Source of the DNA: Candidatus Sulfotelmatobacter sp.
Lineage (GTDB): Bacteria; Acidobacteriota; Terriglobia; Terriglobales; Acidobacteriaceae
DNA: 64,000 nt
Direction: 5' to 3'
NCBI GenBank assembly: GCA_036500765.1
Contig: DASYBM010000002.1
Location: 162,874-226,873 of the forward strand
Below the pieces are notes generated by a model. The model was not told where the DNA came from and did not search any database. It saw only the letters and a list, made by a program, of their open reading frames with translations. Numbering within the stretch: position 1 is the first letter of the stretch; every line of letters begins with the position of its first letter. Positions 43,161 to 55,024 of the stretch are shown here, one piece after another. The position numbers and the translations under genes were made by a program.

Positions 43161-44588
43161 TCAATTATTTTTACCATTGTGCCGTCGCGCCAAGCCAGGA
43201 GAGATGCCAGTCAGTCTTCGAAAGTGGCGCGTAAAGTGACTTTGATCTGCGAAGCCTGACGCATTCGCAATTTCCGACAGTGAAAGATCTGTGGTGCGTA
43301 ACAGTTCCTTGGCGCGCTCGACCCGTCTTCGCACGATATAACTGTGAGGCGATACTCCAACCGATTGTCGAAACTCACGAGCAAAATGATGAACTGACAA
43401 CTGCGCGATTCCGGCCAGCACTTCGAGAGCTATATTTTCCTGCAAATGGGAATCGATGTATTCGCGGATGCGATTGGCAGTCGCGGGTGAGAGGCCCCCG
43501 TAGTTCTTCGGAGTAATTGGGGCCGGCAGGTTTGCCAGCATGTCGATCCTTGGCCGAAAATGAATCAACGCCTCCGTCTGAGACCACCAGCCCGCAACCG
43601 GACGCGTGATCAAGACGTTCCACGGCTCAATAGTTCCCGTATTGAGATCATTAGCTCCTGTTTTAAGTAGACGAGCCGGAATATCTCGCATCCATTTGGC
43701 GCGAAAAAGCGAGGGATTGTACTCGAATACGGACGATAGAGCCTTACCTCTGTTCAATGCTTCATCGTTGAGACCCAGGAGACGGCGAGCCATCTGATCC
43801 GCGCCCAGGATTCGTTGGTCATTGTCCACCGCGAGCAGCACAGCGGAATCGGTGACTCCGCTAGGCGCGGCGGCGACGTTCCACGCGGACCGAAAATGTT
43901 CGCGAAACATGCGTTCCTCGATTCCGCGAGCGGATACTTTTGTGGCAGCCATGACTAGAGAAAGCGACTGCTCGCTAGTCTTCGGGTCCATCGAGGAAGT
44001 ATCGAGGACCGCGGTTAGTCTGCCGAGAGGATCGAAAATCGGGGCGCCAGCACAGCTCAGTTCGGTATGCCGAGTCCGAAAATGTTGACCTCGATGCACC
44101 ATCTCAGGGCGCTGCTCGGCAATGCAGGTTCCAATGCCGTTGGTCCCTTCAACTTCCTCCGACCAGACTCCACCCAGCCAGATTCCCCAATATTTGAAAG
44201 CTTCAGCCTTGGACTCATCCCCGCGGTGGTGAATCGCGACGCCGTCCCGGTTGCATAACAGGACGACATAGTCTTGTGGTCCAACGATGGCGTAAAGCCG
44301 ATCGATTTCGTCCTGAGCATGGAAAATAAGATTGTGCAGGGGCTCTGTTGAAACTTTGATTTCATTCTCTGTGATGATTTCGGGGGCGAGGGAATTGTTG
44401 GGATCAAGATGATTCGCGGTCAGACAACGGCGCCAGGAATCGGCTACATCCTCGGTACCAGGAATCATCTGGCCTTCGCGAACGACGTAGTCGATGCAAT
44501 CGACGTGTAACGGTCCAAGGCAATCGACGTAGGACAGTTCTTCCGAGGAGGAACCCACGCGGTTCCCCGCGGCATCGGCCAAACTCAC
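43161..44588 (-). CDS. GAF-domain (AcoR-type) regulator with AraC-family HTH
   Basis: 475 aa. The AcoR-like N-terminus (ADSWRRCL at about 50-57, then GAF at about 85-240, with EGTNGIGTCI) and a second sensing part (about 245-360) are followed by a C-terminal AraC/XylS DNA-binding pair (about 375-470; LSVHHFAREFRQSVGVSPHSYIVRRRVERA...LSEIANASGFADQSHFTRHF). AcoR relatives normally end in sigma54 AAA+ and Fis domains, so this is a domain swap. GTG 44588 has GGGAGGT at 4-5 nt and gives a divergent gap of 73 bp to thrS; the longer frame would overlap thrS. Ligand unknown. Confidence 0.8.
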   Translation of the reverse strand: MSLADAAGNRVGSSSEELSYVDCLGPLHVDCIDYVVREGQMIPGTEDVADSWRRCLTANHLDPNNSLAPEIITENEIKVSTEPLHNLIFHAQDEIDRLYAIVGPQDYVVLLCNRDGVAIHHRGDESKAEAFKYWGIWLGGVWSEEVEGTNGIGTCIAEQRPEMVHRGQHFRTRHTELSCAGAPIFDPLGRLTAVLDTSSMDPKTSEQSLSLVMAATKVSARGIEERMFREHFRSAWNVAAAPSGVTDSAVLLAVDNDQRILGADQMARRLLGLNDEALNRGKALSSVFEYNPSLFRAKWMRDIPARLLKTGANDLNTGTIEPWNVLITRPVAGWWSQTEALIHFRPRIDMLANLPAPITPKNYGGLSPATANRIREYIDSHLQENIALEVLAGIAQLSVHHFAREFRQSVGVSPHSYIVRRRVERAKELLRTTDLSLSEIANASGFADQSHFTRHFRRLTGISPGLARRHNGKNN

Positions 44589-44661
44589 GTTGACCTCCCT
44601 GATACCGTTCTCTAAACTAAAGGATTCGATATCCTTGCTGAAAGATTCAGAATACATCCAA

Positions 44662-46611
44662 ATGGCTGAAAGCATTCATGTGAAGCTCCCGGATGGGAGC
44701 GTGAAAGAAGTTCCCAAGGGCACGACTGCGCTCGAGATTGCGAAGTCGATTAGTCCGCGGCTGGCGGATGCGGCGCTGGCGGCCAAAACCAACGGCGATC
44801 TCATCGATCTGACCCGGCCTCTGGAGAAAGATACCGATCTGCGCCTGCTCACCGAAAAAGATCCCGAGGCGCTGGAAGTGTTTCGGCATTCGTCGGCGCA
44901 TCTGCTGGCGGCGGCGGTGCTCGAACTTTTTCCTGAGACCAAGCTCGGCCACGGACCTGCAACGGAATCCGGATTCTTCTACGACTTCTACCGGCCGACT
45001 CCATTCACGCCGGAAGATCTGGAAAAGATCGAAAAGAAGATGCAGGAACTGGTGCAGCAGAACCTGCCTTATGCGCGCGAGTTTCTGCCTCGCGACCAAG
45101 GGCTGGCCGAATTCAAAAAAGAAGGCGACTTCATGAAATGCCATTTCATCGAGCAATTCACCAGGCCCGATGAAAAGATTTCTATTTATCGCACCGGCAA
45201 GTTCACCGACTTCTGCCGCGGGCCGCACATTCCGTCGACGGGAAAGATCAAGGCGTTCAAGCTGTTTAACATTGCCGGCGCGTACTGGCTGGGGGACGAG
45301 AAGAATCAGCAGTTGCAGCGCATTTACGGGACTTCGTTTTATTCCAAGAAAGATCTCGACGAATATTTGAAGCACCTCGAAGAGACCAAGAAGCGCGACC
45401 ATCGCGTGATTGGGCAGCAGCTTGATTTGTTTTCGATTCAGGAGCTGGCCGGGCCGGGCCTGATTTTCTGGCATCCCAAGGGCGGGATTATTCGCAAAGA
45501 GATGGAAGACTGGATGCGCGAGCAGTATTTGAAGCGCGGTTATTCACTGGTCTACACGCCGCATGTGGCGCGGCGGCAGCTGTTCTATACGTCAGGGCAT
45601 GAGGGTTATTACTCGCAGAATATGTTTTCCGCCATGGAACTCGACGACGCCGAATACCGGCTGAAGCCGATGAACTGTCCGGGACACATCCTGATTTACA
45701 AAGATTCGCTGAAATCGTATCGCGACCTGCCGGTGCGGCTGGGCGAACTGGGAACGGTGTATCGCTACGAGCGTTCCGGCGTGATGCACGGGTTGTTACG
45801 GGTTCGAGGTTTTACCCAAGATGATTCGCACATTTTCTGCGCTCCGGAGCAGACGGAAGATGAGGTTGGCAACTGTCTCGATTTTGCGCTTGATGTGTTG
45901 AAGGATTACGGCTTCGAGAAATATCAGACCGAGCTTTCCACGTGGAATCCGGAGGACCGCAAGAATTTTGTGGGCAGCGAAGAACAATGGATCCATGCGA
46001 CGCAATCGCTCGAGACGGTGCTTAAGAAACGGAATATCGAATACAAAACTATTCCGGGGGAAGCGGCGTTTTACGGGCCGAAGATTGACATTAAGCTGGT
46101 GGACGCGCTCGGCCGGCTCTGGCAGCTTTCGACAGTGCAGGTGGACTTCAATTTGCCGCAGCGATTCGGCCTGGAATATGTGGCCGAAGATGGATCGCGC
46201 AAGCAGCCGGTGATGGTGCATCGCGCGCTGTACGGCTCGATCGAGCGCTTCTTCGGCGTGTTGATCGAGCACTACGCGGGCGCGTTTCCGGTATGGCTAT
46301 CGCCGGTGCAGGCGGTGATGATCCCCATCAGCGAACGTCATGCGGAGTATGCGCACAAAGTCGCAGCGCAGCTGAAAGCGATCGGCGTGCGCGTCGAGGT
46401 CGACGCCCGCAACGAAAAGATGAATGCCAAGATCCGCGAACACGCGATGCAGAAAGTGCCGTTCTTACTTGTGGTCGGTGATAAAGAGGCCGAGGCGGGG
46501 AAGGTGAACGTGCGGACGCGCGGGAAAGAGAAGACCGAGGACATGGCGGCGGCGGAGTTCGTGGAGAAGATTCGGAAGCTGATTGCGGAGAAGAGCGCGG
46601 GGGGCGATTGA
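44662..46611 (+). CDS. thrS: threonyl-tRNA synthetase
   Basis: 649 aa, class II. TGS domain (1-65), editing domain, then the catalytic core with zinc-binding C339 (MNCPGH) and the motif 2 and 3 segments (GTVYRYERSGVMHGLLRVRGF; MVHRALYGSIERFFGVLIEH), then the anticodon-binding domain. ATG 44662 starts the family N-terminus MAESIHVKLPDG. infC, the usual next gene, is absent here. A mazEF module follows on the opposite strand. Confidence 0.97.
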   Translation: MAESIHVKLPDGSVKEVPKGTTALEIAKSISPRLADAALAAKTNGDLIDLTRPLEKDTDLRLLTEKDPEALEVFRHSSAHLLAAAVLELFPETKLGHGPATESGFFYDFYRPTPFTPEDLEKIEKKMQELVQQNLPYAREFLPRDQGLAEFKKEGDFMKCHFIEQFTRPDEKISIYRTGKFTDFCRGPHIPSTGKIKAFKLFNIAGAYWLGDEKNQQLQRIYGTSFYSKKDLDEYLKHLEETKKRDHRVIGQQLDLFSIQELAGPGLIFWHPKGGIIRKEMEDWMREQYLKRGYSLVYTPHVARRQLFYTSGHEGYYSQNMFSAMELDDAEYRLKPMNCPGHILIYKDSLKSYRDLPVRLGELGTVYRYERSGVMHGLLRVRGFTQDDSHIFCAPEQTEDEVGNCLDFALDVLKDYGFEKYQTELSTWNPEDRKNFVGSEEQWIHATQSLETVLKKRNIEYKTIPGEAAFYGPKIDIKLVDALGRLWQLSTVQVDFNLPQRFGLEYVAEDGSRKQPVMVHRALYGSIERFFGVLIEHYAGAFPVWLSPVQAVMIPISERHAEYAHKVAAQLKAIGVRVEVDARNEKMNAKIREHAMQKVPFLLVVGDKEAEAGKVNVRTRGKEKTEDMAAAEFVEKIRKLIAEKSAGGD

Positions 46612-46641
46612 GCGTTCAGCCGCTCGCCCACTACTCAAGTA

Positions 46642-46974
46642 TTAACTGAGATCGCAGCCGAGGGAGAATCTCAAGGCAGCGCAGATTTCGATCATTCTCA
46701 ACGACCTGAGCTGAGCGACGCGCTTTCCCAGGCGCTCCTGAGAAACCGTGATCGCATTGTGCAAGTTCACCGCGCAAGGCGCCTTCATGCCGTCCTCCTC
46801 ATCCAGTACTACTTCAGACGGGACGCCACGAATCGAGGAGGTAATCGGGGCGACGGTGACGGTCGACAAATACCCGATTGCACTACCACGAGTAAGAACG
46901 ACCACGGGTCTTTTCTTGTCAGGCGGAGCAAACTGAAAGAGGCGAATATCCCCTCGCGCTATTCTTGCGGCCAT
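46642..46974 (-). CDS. mazF: MazF/PemK-type endoribonuclease toxin
   Basis: 110 aa toxin, cleaving mRNA at short sequence-specific sites. Family signatures are GDIRLFQFAPPDKKRPVVVLTR, TVTVAPITSSIRGVPSEVVLDEEDGMKAPCAVNLHNA and an acid/Ser near the C-terminus. ATG 46974 overlaps the mazE stop region by 16 bp, hence translational coupling. It is convergent with thrS. Whether it is active cannot be judged here. Confidence 0.9.
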   Translation of the reverse strand: MAARIARGDIRLFQFAPPDKKRPVVVLTRGSAIGYLSTVTVAPITSSIRGVPSEVVLDEEDGMKAPCAVNLHNAITVSQERLGKRVAQLRSLRMIEICAALRFSLGCDLS

Positions 46975-47192
46975 GCCGCCTCCGCTTCCCATGCAATCGT
47001 TTCCTCTCGCGACTGAGGCTTTCGCAAGTAACCGTGGCGGTCACATTCTTCTCTGTCGCGGATTTCAAGTCTACGAAGGTGCTCTCGCAATGCATCCCGC
47101 ACCAATGCTGAACGATTGCTGCGCGCGCGCCGCGCAGCCTGATCGGCTGCCTGCAAAAGCCTCTTGTCGAGAACGATCTGGACGATTTCCAT
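46959..47192 (-). CDS. mazE: MazE-type ribbon-helix-helix antitoxin
   Basis: 77 aa. The N-terminal half (EIVQIVLDKRLLQAADQAARRARSNRSALVRDALREHLRRL) is a ribbon-helix-helix DNA-binding domain; the C-terminal tail (GYLRKPQSREETIAWEAEAAWPQE) is acidic and likely wraps and neutralises the toxin. The gene is preceded by a perfect palindrome that overlaps the promoter, as expected for self-repression. Confidence 0.9.
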   Translation of the reverse strand: MEIVQIVLDKRLLQAADQAARRARSNRSALVRDALREHLRRLEIRDREECDRHGYLRKPQSREETIAWEAEAAWPQE

Positions 47193-47194
47193 AT

Positions 47195-47214
47195 ATGTGG
47201 AGTTTACTCCACAT
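47195..47214. promoter_or_regulatory. perfect palindromic operator of mazEF
   Basis: atgtggagt-tt-actccacat, a 9-bp perfect inverted repeat beginning 3 bp upstream of the mazE start codon. A further half-site (ttccacatc, about 47219-47227) lies beyond it. It overlaps the -10, so an RHH dimer bound here would block the polymerase. Confidence 0.8.
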
Positions 47215-47229
47215 GCAATTCCACATCAA
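47201..47229 (-). promoter_or_regulatory. mazEF promoter, probable leaderless start
   Basis: On the minus strand: TTGATG (-35, 47224-47229), 17-nt spacer, TAAACT (-10, 47201-47206), each 4/6 to consensus with ideal spacing. The transcription start would fall at about 47194, two or three bases before the mazE ATG, and no Shine-Dalgarno exists. Confidence 0.5.
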
Positions 47230-47344
47230 GCCACGAACCATTTCAGCGAAGAAAAGCTCCACGTTGGATTAGCAATTGAGAAGGATCGCGCGGGAACGGC
47301 CGAGGGCGCTGTCCCCACATAAATCACTGCTGTACCATGTTTCC

Positions 47345-49042
47345 GTGCATACCCTGGCGGAACGCGTGCTTTCCCACATTCGCCGGCAGGAATTGCTGGG
47401 GGCTGGGGATCGCGTGGGAGTGGCGGTTTCCGGTGGGATCGACTCAGTTGCGCTCTTGCGGTTACTGTGGGAGTTGCGGGACGAACTCGGGATTGTGCTT
47501 TCCGTCGTTCATTTCAATCATCGGCTGCGTGGAGCGGAGTCGGATGCGGATGAGGAGTTTGTCGCGAATCTGGCGCGGGCATACGATCTGGAGTTTTATT
47601 CCGATAGCGACGATGTGGCGCAGCAAGCGGCGGAGGAGCATGTCAGCGTGGAGGCGGCTGCACGGGAGTTGCGATATGGATTCTTCCGCAGCCTGCTTGG
47701 CGAGGACGGCGGCCCTCAGGGGCTACAGCCCGGCGGTGACGTGAACACCTCTCTACGCGGCCCTGAAGGGCCGCTCTTCCACGAACTCGATAAAATCGCG
47801 ACCGGGCACACTCTCGACGATCAGGCTGAGACTGTGCTCATGCGGATGATTCGCGGGACGGGGCCGCGAGGGCTAGGCGGGATTCATCCTCGGCTTTTCG
47901 TGGAAGACGACGACGGAGAAATTTCCGGCGAGATCGTTCGGCCGCTGCTTGCGATTCGCCATCGAGAACTGGAGCAATATCTTAAGGACATCGGGCAACC
48001 GTGGCGGGAAGATTCCACCAACACAGACGAGCGGTTCACGCGCAATCGCGTGCGCCAACGGCTCGTCCCGCTGCTGGAGCGGGAATTTAATCCTTCCGTC
48101 GCTGAGAATCTGGCTGAGTTGGCTGAGATTGCGCGCGGGGAAGAGGACTACTGGGAGAACGAAATCTCGGGCTGGCTGGGGACGATCGTGCAATGGGCGC
48201 CGCCGGACTGGGCGCGGGATGCGGCGAGCGAGGCGGGCGCAACTCGCGGTGCATTAAAACAGAATCTCGTTCAGATCGAACTGTCGGGCAATCCGTCGAC
48301 GGGAAACGAGCCGCCGCTGTCTTTCTCAATCGATTCCGGGTCAACGGATACCGATCTGCAAGCGCGCATTGACGGTGCCCCGTGGTTGGCCGCGAACGCG
48401 TCGGTGAGCCGGATGTGGTTTCTTGGTGAGCCGCTTGCCGTGCAGCGCAGGCTGGCGAAGGCGATTGGCGAACGCGCTGGAATTCCGTTGGAATTCAAGC
48501 ATGTGGAAGAGATCCTGCGCCTGGCCTCTGACGGCGGCGCCCACGGGGAATTGTCGCTGCCGCTTGGATGGAAGATGGTTTTAGAACCTGCGATGATGAT
48601 TTTCCAGACTCCGGATTTGCGCAATCCTGCGCCTTCGCGCGATTACGAATATGAACTTCCGATTCCCAGTCGAATCATTGTTGGCGAATCAGGCTCATGG
48701 ATTGAGGTACGATGTGTTTCAGAGGCAGGGCAAGCGGCGTATAATCCTGATCACCTCCTGGATGCGGATTCCTTGCCTGAACCGTTAAGAGTGCGGAACT
48801 GGCGTCCCGGAGACCGATACTGGCCGGCCCATACCAAGTCCCCCAAGAAGATCAAGGAACTGCTGCAGGAGCGTCGCGTAGCGCAGCAGGAACGTCGATC
48901 GTGGCCGGTGGTCGTGGGTGGCGATGAGATCGTGTGGATGCGCGGCTTTCCAGTACCGGCAAAATTTCGAGCGAAGCCAGGCAGAGACGCAATTGCGATC
49001 ATAGACGAGCCCTTCGCCGCCCGGCACGCGAATGAAGATTGA
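47345..49042 (+). CDS. tilS: tRNA(Ile)-lysidine synthetase
   Basis: 565 aa, about 100 longer than usual. Modifies C34 of tRNA-Ile(CAU) so that it reads AUA. The PP-loop S29-GGIDS-34 (VAVSGGIDSVALL) and FNHRLRG are present. GTG 47345 is preferred; a TTG 69 bp upstream also opens the frame. Residues about 119-147 (EDGGPQGLQPGG...RGPEGPLFH) are an insertion coded by GC-rich palindromic DNA just before the conserved IATGHTLDDQAET. A second extra stretch lies at about 275-325 (Ser/Gly/Asn-rich). Both keep the frame. Confidence 0.93.
   Translation: MHTLAERVLSHIRRQELLGAGDRVGVAVSGGIDSVALLRLLWELRDELGIVLSVVHFNHRLRGAESDADEEFVANLARAYDLEFYSDSDDVAQQAAEEHVSVEAAARELRYGFFRSLLGEDGGPQGLQPGGDVNTSLRGPEGPLFHELDKIATGHTLDDQAETVLMRMIRGTGPRGLGGIHPRLFVEDDDGEISGEIVRPLLAIRHRELEQYLKDIGQPWREDSTNTDERFTRNRVRQRLVPLLEREFNPSVAENLAELAEIARGEEDYWENEISGWLGTIVQWAPPDWARDAASEAGATRGALKQNLVQIELSGNPSTGNEPPLSFSIDSGSTDTDLQARIDGAPWLAANASVSRMWFLGEPLAVQRRLAKAIGERAGIPLEFKHVEEILRLASDGGAHGELSLPLGWKMVLEPAMMIFQTPDLRNPAPSRDYEYELPIPSRIIVGESGSWIEVRCVSEAGQAAYNPDHLLDADSLPEPLRVRNWRPGDRYWPAHTKSPKKIKELLQERRVAQQERRSWPVVVGGDEIVWMRGFPVPAKFRAKPGRDAIAIIDEPFAARHANED
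47703..47781. repeat. GC-rich palindromic element inserted in tilS
   Basis: Contains gcggccctgaagggccgc (47757-47774), a 7-bp perfect stem with a tgaa loop, and an upstream related ggccctcaggggctacagcc. It lies in the tilS frame without a stop. Dispersed palindromes of this type are, by recall, common in acidobacterial intergenic regions. Confidence 0.6.
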
Positions 49043-49075
49043 AAAGGCATGATTGAACGGGCAGGTTTCGGCACA

Positions 49076-49121
49076 AAGATTAAGCAGAAAGATTAACCAG
49101 AAAAAGATTAACCAGAAAAGC
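49076..49121. repeat. iterated agattaaccagaaaa element between tilS and hpt-like gene
   Basis: Three iterations: aagattaagcag, aaagattaaccag, aaaaagattaaccag, ending aaaagcc. It is AT-rich against a GC-rich background, and begins about 34 bp after the tilS stop. Confidence 0.8.
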
Positions 49122-49162
49122 CTAAGCTGAAACAAACGCCGCGCCGGGAGGCGCGCAACTTC

Positions 49163-49732
49163 ATGAACGCTCTTAATCAGGCGAGCCCGCGAATCGAGCC
49201 CCTTCGCCCGGTCATAACTACCGAGCAGATTCAGAAGCGCGTCAAGGAGCTGGGCCGACAAATTTCCGACGACTATAAAGGCCAAACTGTCCAGATGTTG
49301 GCCGTGCTGGAAAACGCGTTCATGTTTCAGGCGGATTTAGTGCGCGCGCTGGACGTGCCGGTCGTGTGCCAGTTCATCAAGCCGCGTTACACGCGGCCGG
49401 AAAGTGGCGCGGTTCATGATGTGATGGAGATTTTTTTCAGCCACGAGCCGGACATTCGCGGGCAACATATTCTCCTCGTCGAAGGGTTGGTGCATTCGGG
49501 AGTGACCAGCGAGTTTCTGATGAGCGACCTGCGGTCGCGGGGCGCGGCTTCAGTCAAACTGGTGACGCTGCTCGACCGGCAGGCGGCGCGCCGGGTTCCG
49601 CTACAGCCCGATTATTTCGGATTCCTGGTCGATGAAACATTTCTGGTTGGATATGGATTGGGCCAGGCTGAGCAAACCAGCCGCAATCTGCCCTATCTAG
49701 CGGCGGCAAGCTCAAGAGCCCCTATGACTTAA
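49163..49732 (+). CDS. hypoxanthine phosphoribosyltransferase-like protein with altered active site
   Basis: 189 aa, the usual HPRT length, in the conserved tilS-hpt-ftsH order. The fold is recognisable (VLENAFMFQADLVRAL, HILLVEGLVHSGVT, LVGYGLGQAEQTSRNLPYL). Key positions differ from active enzymes: the PRPP motif (V-E-D-I-I-D-S-G) reads V-E-G-L-V-H-S-G at about 106-113, so the aspartates at 108 and 111 (the latter the catalytic base) are Gly and His. The loop I L-K-G is L-E-N, and the purine-site G-L-D is G-L-G. It may be catalytically dead or bind a different ligand. Known: HPRT uses these residues. Inferred: loss of activity. Confidence 0.8.
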   Translation: MNALNQASPRIEPLRPVITTEQIQKRVKELGRQISDDYKGQTVQMLAVLENAFMFQADLVRALDVPVVCQFIKPRYTRPESGAVHDVMEIFFSHEPDIRGQHILLVEGLVHSGVTSEFLMSDLRSRGAASVKLVTLLDRQAARRVPLQPDYFGFLVDETFLVGYGLGQAEQTSRNLPYLAAASSRAPMT

Positions 49733-49900
49733 GTTATGCAAGAGCGGACGCGCCTTTTTGCGTGGGACAAGGTAGAATAGGCCTTAAAGGATTTCACTGG
49801 ATTTCACAATCGAAAGTACGCGCTTGGGCATCTAATCCGCTGTAGGAGCCTCGGGGGTTGGTCCACTCAACTTCCCGTGTTGCATTCAGGAGTCTTCTAG

Positions 49901-51811
49901 GTGAATTCAACTGTAAAGACCGTGCTGTTCTGGTTGCTGATTGGGATTTCAGCGTTGTTACTCTACACCGTTGTAAGAAGCGCCCAAAACAGCCAGAAAG
50001 ACAAAGAACCGAACGCCACGCAGTTCATGGCCGATGTCGACCAGAACACGGTGCGCGAGCTCACCGTCAACGGAATGGAAGTCCGCGGCAAGTATCGCGA
50101 TGGCTCTGCGTTTCACACCATTCTCGAGACGAATTACTTTACTCCGGAAGTGCTGAAGGACCTGAAAGCAAAGGGCGTCAATGTCAGCTTCCGCGATGCG
50201 AATAGCTCGAGCCTGCCGTTGCAGCTGTTGGGCACCTGGGCTCCTCTGATTTTGCTGGGAGCGCTCTGGTTCTTCATGATCCGGCAGATGCAAACCGGCG
50301 GTAACAAGGCGCTGTCGTTTGGCAAGAGCCGGGCGCGCCTGCTCTCCATGCAGCAAAAGAAAGTCACGTTCAAAGACGTCGCCGGTGTGGATGAAGCCAA
50401 AGAGGAATTGCGCGAGATTATTGAATTTCTCCGCGAGGCCCAGAAATTCCAGAAACTGGGCGGACGCATTCCAAAAGGCGTGCTCCTGGTTGGTTCTCCG
50501 GGAACCGGCAAGACGCTGCTGGCCCGTGCGGTTGCGGGCGAAGCCAATGTTCCTTTCTTCTCGATCTCGGGCTCCGATTTTGTGGAGATGTTCGTCGGCG
50601 TCGGAGCGAGCCGAGTGCGCGACTTGTTTGAGCAGGGCAAGAAAAATGCTCCGTGCATTATTTTCATCGACGAAATCGACGCGGTCGGGCGCCATCGCGG
50701 TGCTGGCCTGGGTGGTGGACACGACGAGCGCGAGCAGACTTTGAATCAGTTACTGGTCGAGATGGACGGTTTCGAATCGAACGAAGGCGTCATTCTGATG
50801 GCCGCGACGAACCGGCCGGATGTCCTCGATCCCGCGCTGCTGCGGCCCGGTCGCTTTGACCGGCGTGTAGTGGTGAATCGTCCCGACGTTCGGGGACGCG
50901 AAGAGATTCTGCGCGTCCACACTCGTAAGATCCCGATGGCGGAGGACGTGGATCTTTCCGTGCTCGCCCGTGGCACGCCTGGATTCTCCGGCGCGGATCT
51001 GGCCAACATGGTGAACGAGGCGGCGCTGGCGGCCGCGCGGCAGAATCGCAAAGCCGTCCTACAATATGACTTCGAACTCGCCAAGGATAAGGTCCTGATG
51101 GGTGTGGAGCGCAAGTCCTTGCTGCTTACGGCGGAAGAAAAAAAGAACACGGCATATCACGAGGCGGGCCATGCTTTAGTCGGTGTGATGGTTCCCAACT
51201 CCGATCCTGTGCACAAGGTCACGATCATTCCCCGCGGCATGTCGCTGGGTCTGACTCAATATCTCCCCATCGACGACCGCCACAGCTATTACCGCGACTA
51301 TCTGCAAGCCCGGCTCGCCATCCTGATGGGTGGGCGTGTGGCGGAGGAGCTGTTTCTGAATCAAGTGTCCACGGGGGCGGGCAACGACATTGAGCGGGCT
51401 ACGGATCTGGCTCGTCAAATGGTCTGCGAGTGGGGCATGAGCGATCTTGGACCTCTGACCTTCGGCAAGAAAGAAGAGCAAATCTTCCTGGGCCGAGAAA
51501 TCGCGCAGCACCGCGATTACAGCGAGGATACGGCCATCAAGATCGATCAGGAAGTGCGCAAGCTGGTCACGTCCGGCTACAATACCGCGAAGCAGATCAT
51601 CTCGGATCATCGGGACGTTCTTGAGCGTATCGCCAGGGCATTAATCGAACGCGAAGTCCTCGACGCCACCGAACTCAAAATGGTTGTTGACGGGCAGAAT
51701 CTGCCGCCGGTGCCACCACTGCCCTCAAAAGATGACGGCGTGCAGCAGGTGTTGAAGCCCGATCCCGGTCGCGTTCCGTCGAAGGGCGGCGAGCGTCCCG
51801 CAACGGCGTAA
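49901..51811 (+). CDS. ftsH: ATP-dependent zinc metalloprotease FtsH
   Basis: 636 aa, membrane AAA+ protease. Two transmembrane segments (about 7-27 and 107-128) flank a periplasmic loop. AAA module: Walker A G198-SPGTGKT-205, Walker B D257-E258 (FIDEIDAV), SRH ([20 protein letters not shown]). Zinc motif H420-EAGH-424. GTG 49901 with AGGAG upstream. The C-terminal tail is acidic/Pro-rich. A hairpin terminator follows. Confidence 0.97.
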   Translation: MNSTVKTVLFWLLIGISALLLYTVVRSAQNSQKDKEPNATQFMADVDQNTVRELTVNGMEVRGKYRDGSAFHTILETNYFTPEVLKDLKAKGVNVSFRDANSSSLPLQLLGTWAPLILLGALWFFMIRQMQTGGNKALSFGKSRARLLSMQQKKVTFKDVAGVDEAKEELREIIEFLREAQKFQKLGGRIPKGVLLVGSPGTGKTLLARAVAGEANVPFFSISGSDFVEMFVGVGASRVRDLFEQGKKNAPCIIFIDEIDAVGRHRGAGLGGGHDEREQTLNQLLVEMDGFESNEGVILMAATNRPDVLDPALLRPGRFDRRVVVNRPDVRGREEILRVHTRKIPMAEDVDLSVLARGTPGFSGADLANMVNEAALAAARQNRKAVLQYDFELAKDKVLMGVERKSLLLTAEEKKNTAYHEAGHALVGVMVPNSDPVHKVTIIPRGMSLGLTQYLPIDDRHSYYRDYLQARLAILMGGRVAEELFLNQVSTGAGNDIERATDLARQMVCEWGMSDLGPLTFGKKEEQIFLGREIAQHRDYSEDTAIKIDQEVRKLVTSGYNTAKQIISDHRDVLERIARALIEREVLDATELKMVVDGQNLPPVPPLPSKDDGVQQVLKPDPGRVPSKGGERPATA

Positions 51812-51835
51812 GGACAAATTCATTCGCTTTTCGCA

Positions 51836-51857
51836 AGGGCGGCTCAAGGGCCGCCCT
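51836..51857 (+). terminator. intrinsic terminator of ftsH
   Basis: agggcggc and gccgccct (8 bp perfect) around a 6-nt loop, followed by gttatttt. Located 25 nt after the ftsH stop. Confidence 0.8.
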
Positions 51858-54875
<3,018 letters not shown>

Positions 54876-54917
54876 GCGGTGTTACAGTTTAGCGTACGCG
54901 CGGGGCCGGATCAGCCT

Positions 54918-54963
54918 GAGATCCTTCGCTCCGCCTGTAGAACGGCTGCGCTCAGGATGACAG
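54918..54963 (+). repeat. dispersed 46-bp repeat, copy 3
   Basis: Third copy, starting gagatccttcgctccgcctg and ending ctcaggatgacag. It lies between convergent gyrB and the kinase gene. It differs from copy 2 at a few positions. Confidence 0.85.
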
Positions 54964-55024
54964 CGCAGTTGAAAACGAACCGAGACTCCGACATGGCCGG
55001 CGGAGGTTAGCGATTCGCTTCCGC

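Noticed and set aside
44589..44675. N-terminal extensions of both thrS (from 44590) and the AraC-type regulator (from 44675)
   Set aside because: The two would overlap divergently. Family alignment (thrS at 44662) and a Shine-Dalgarno (GTG 44588) support the shorter forms.
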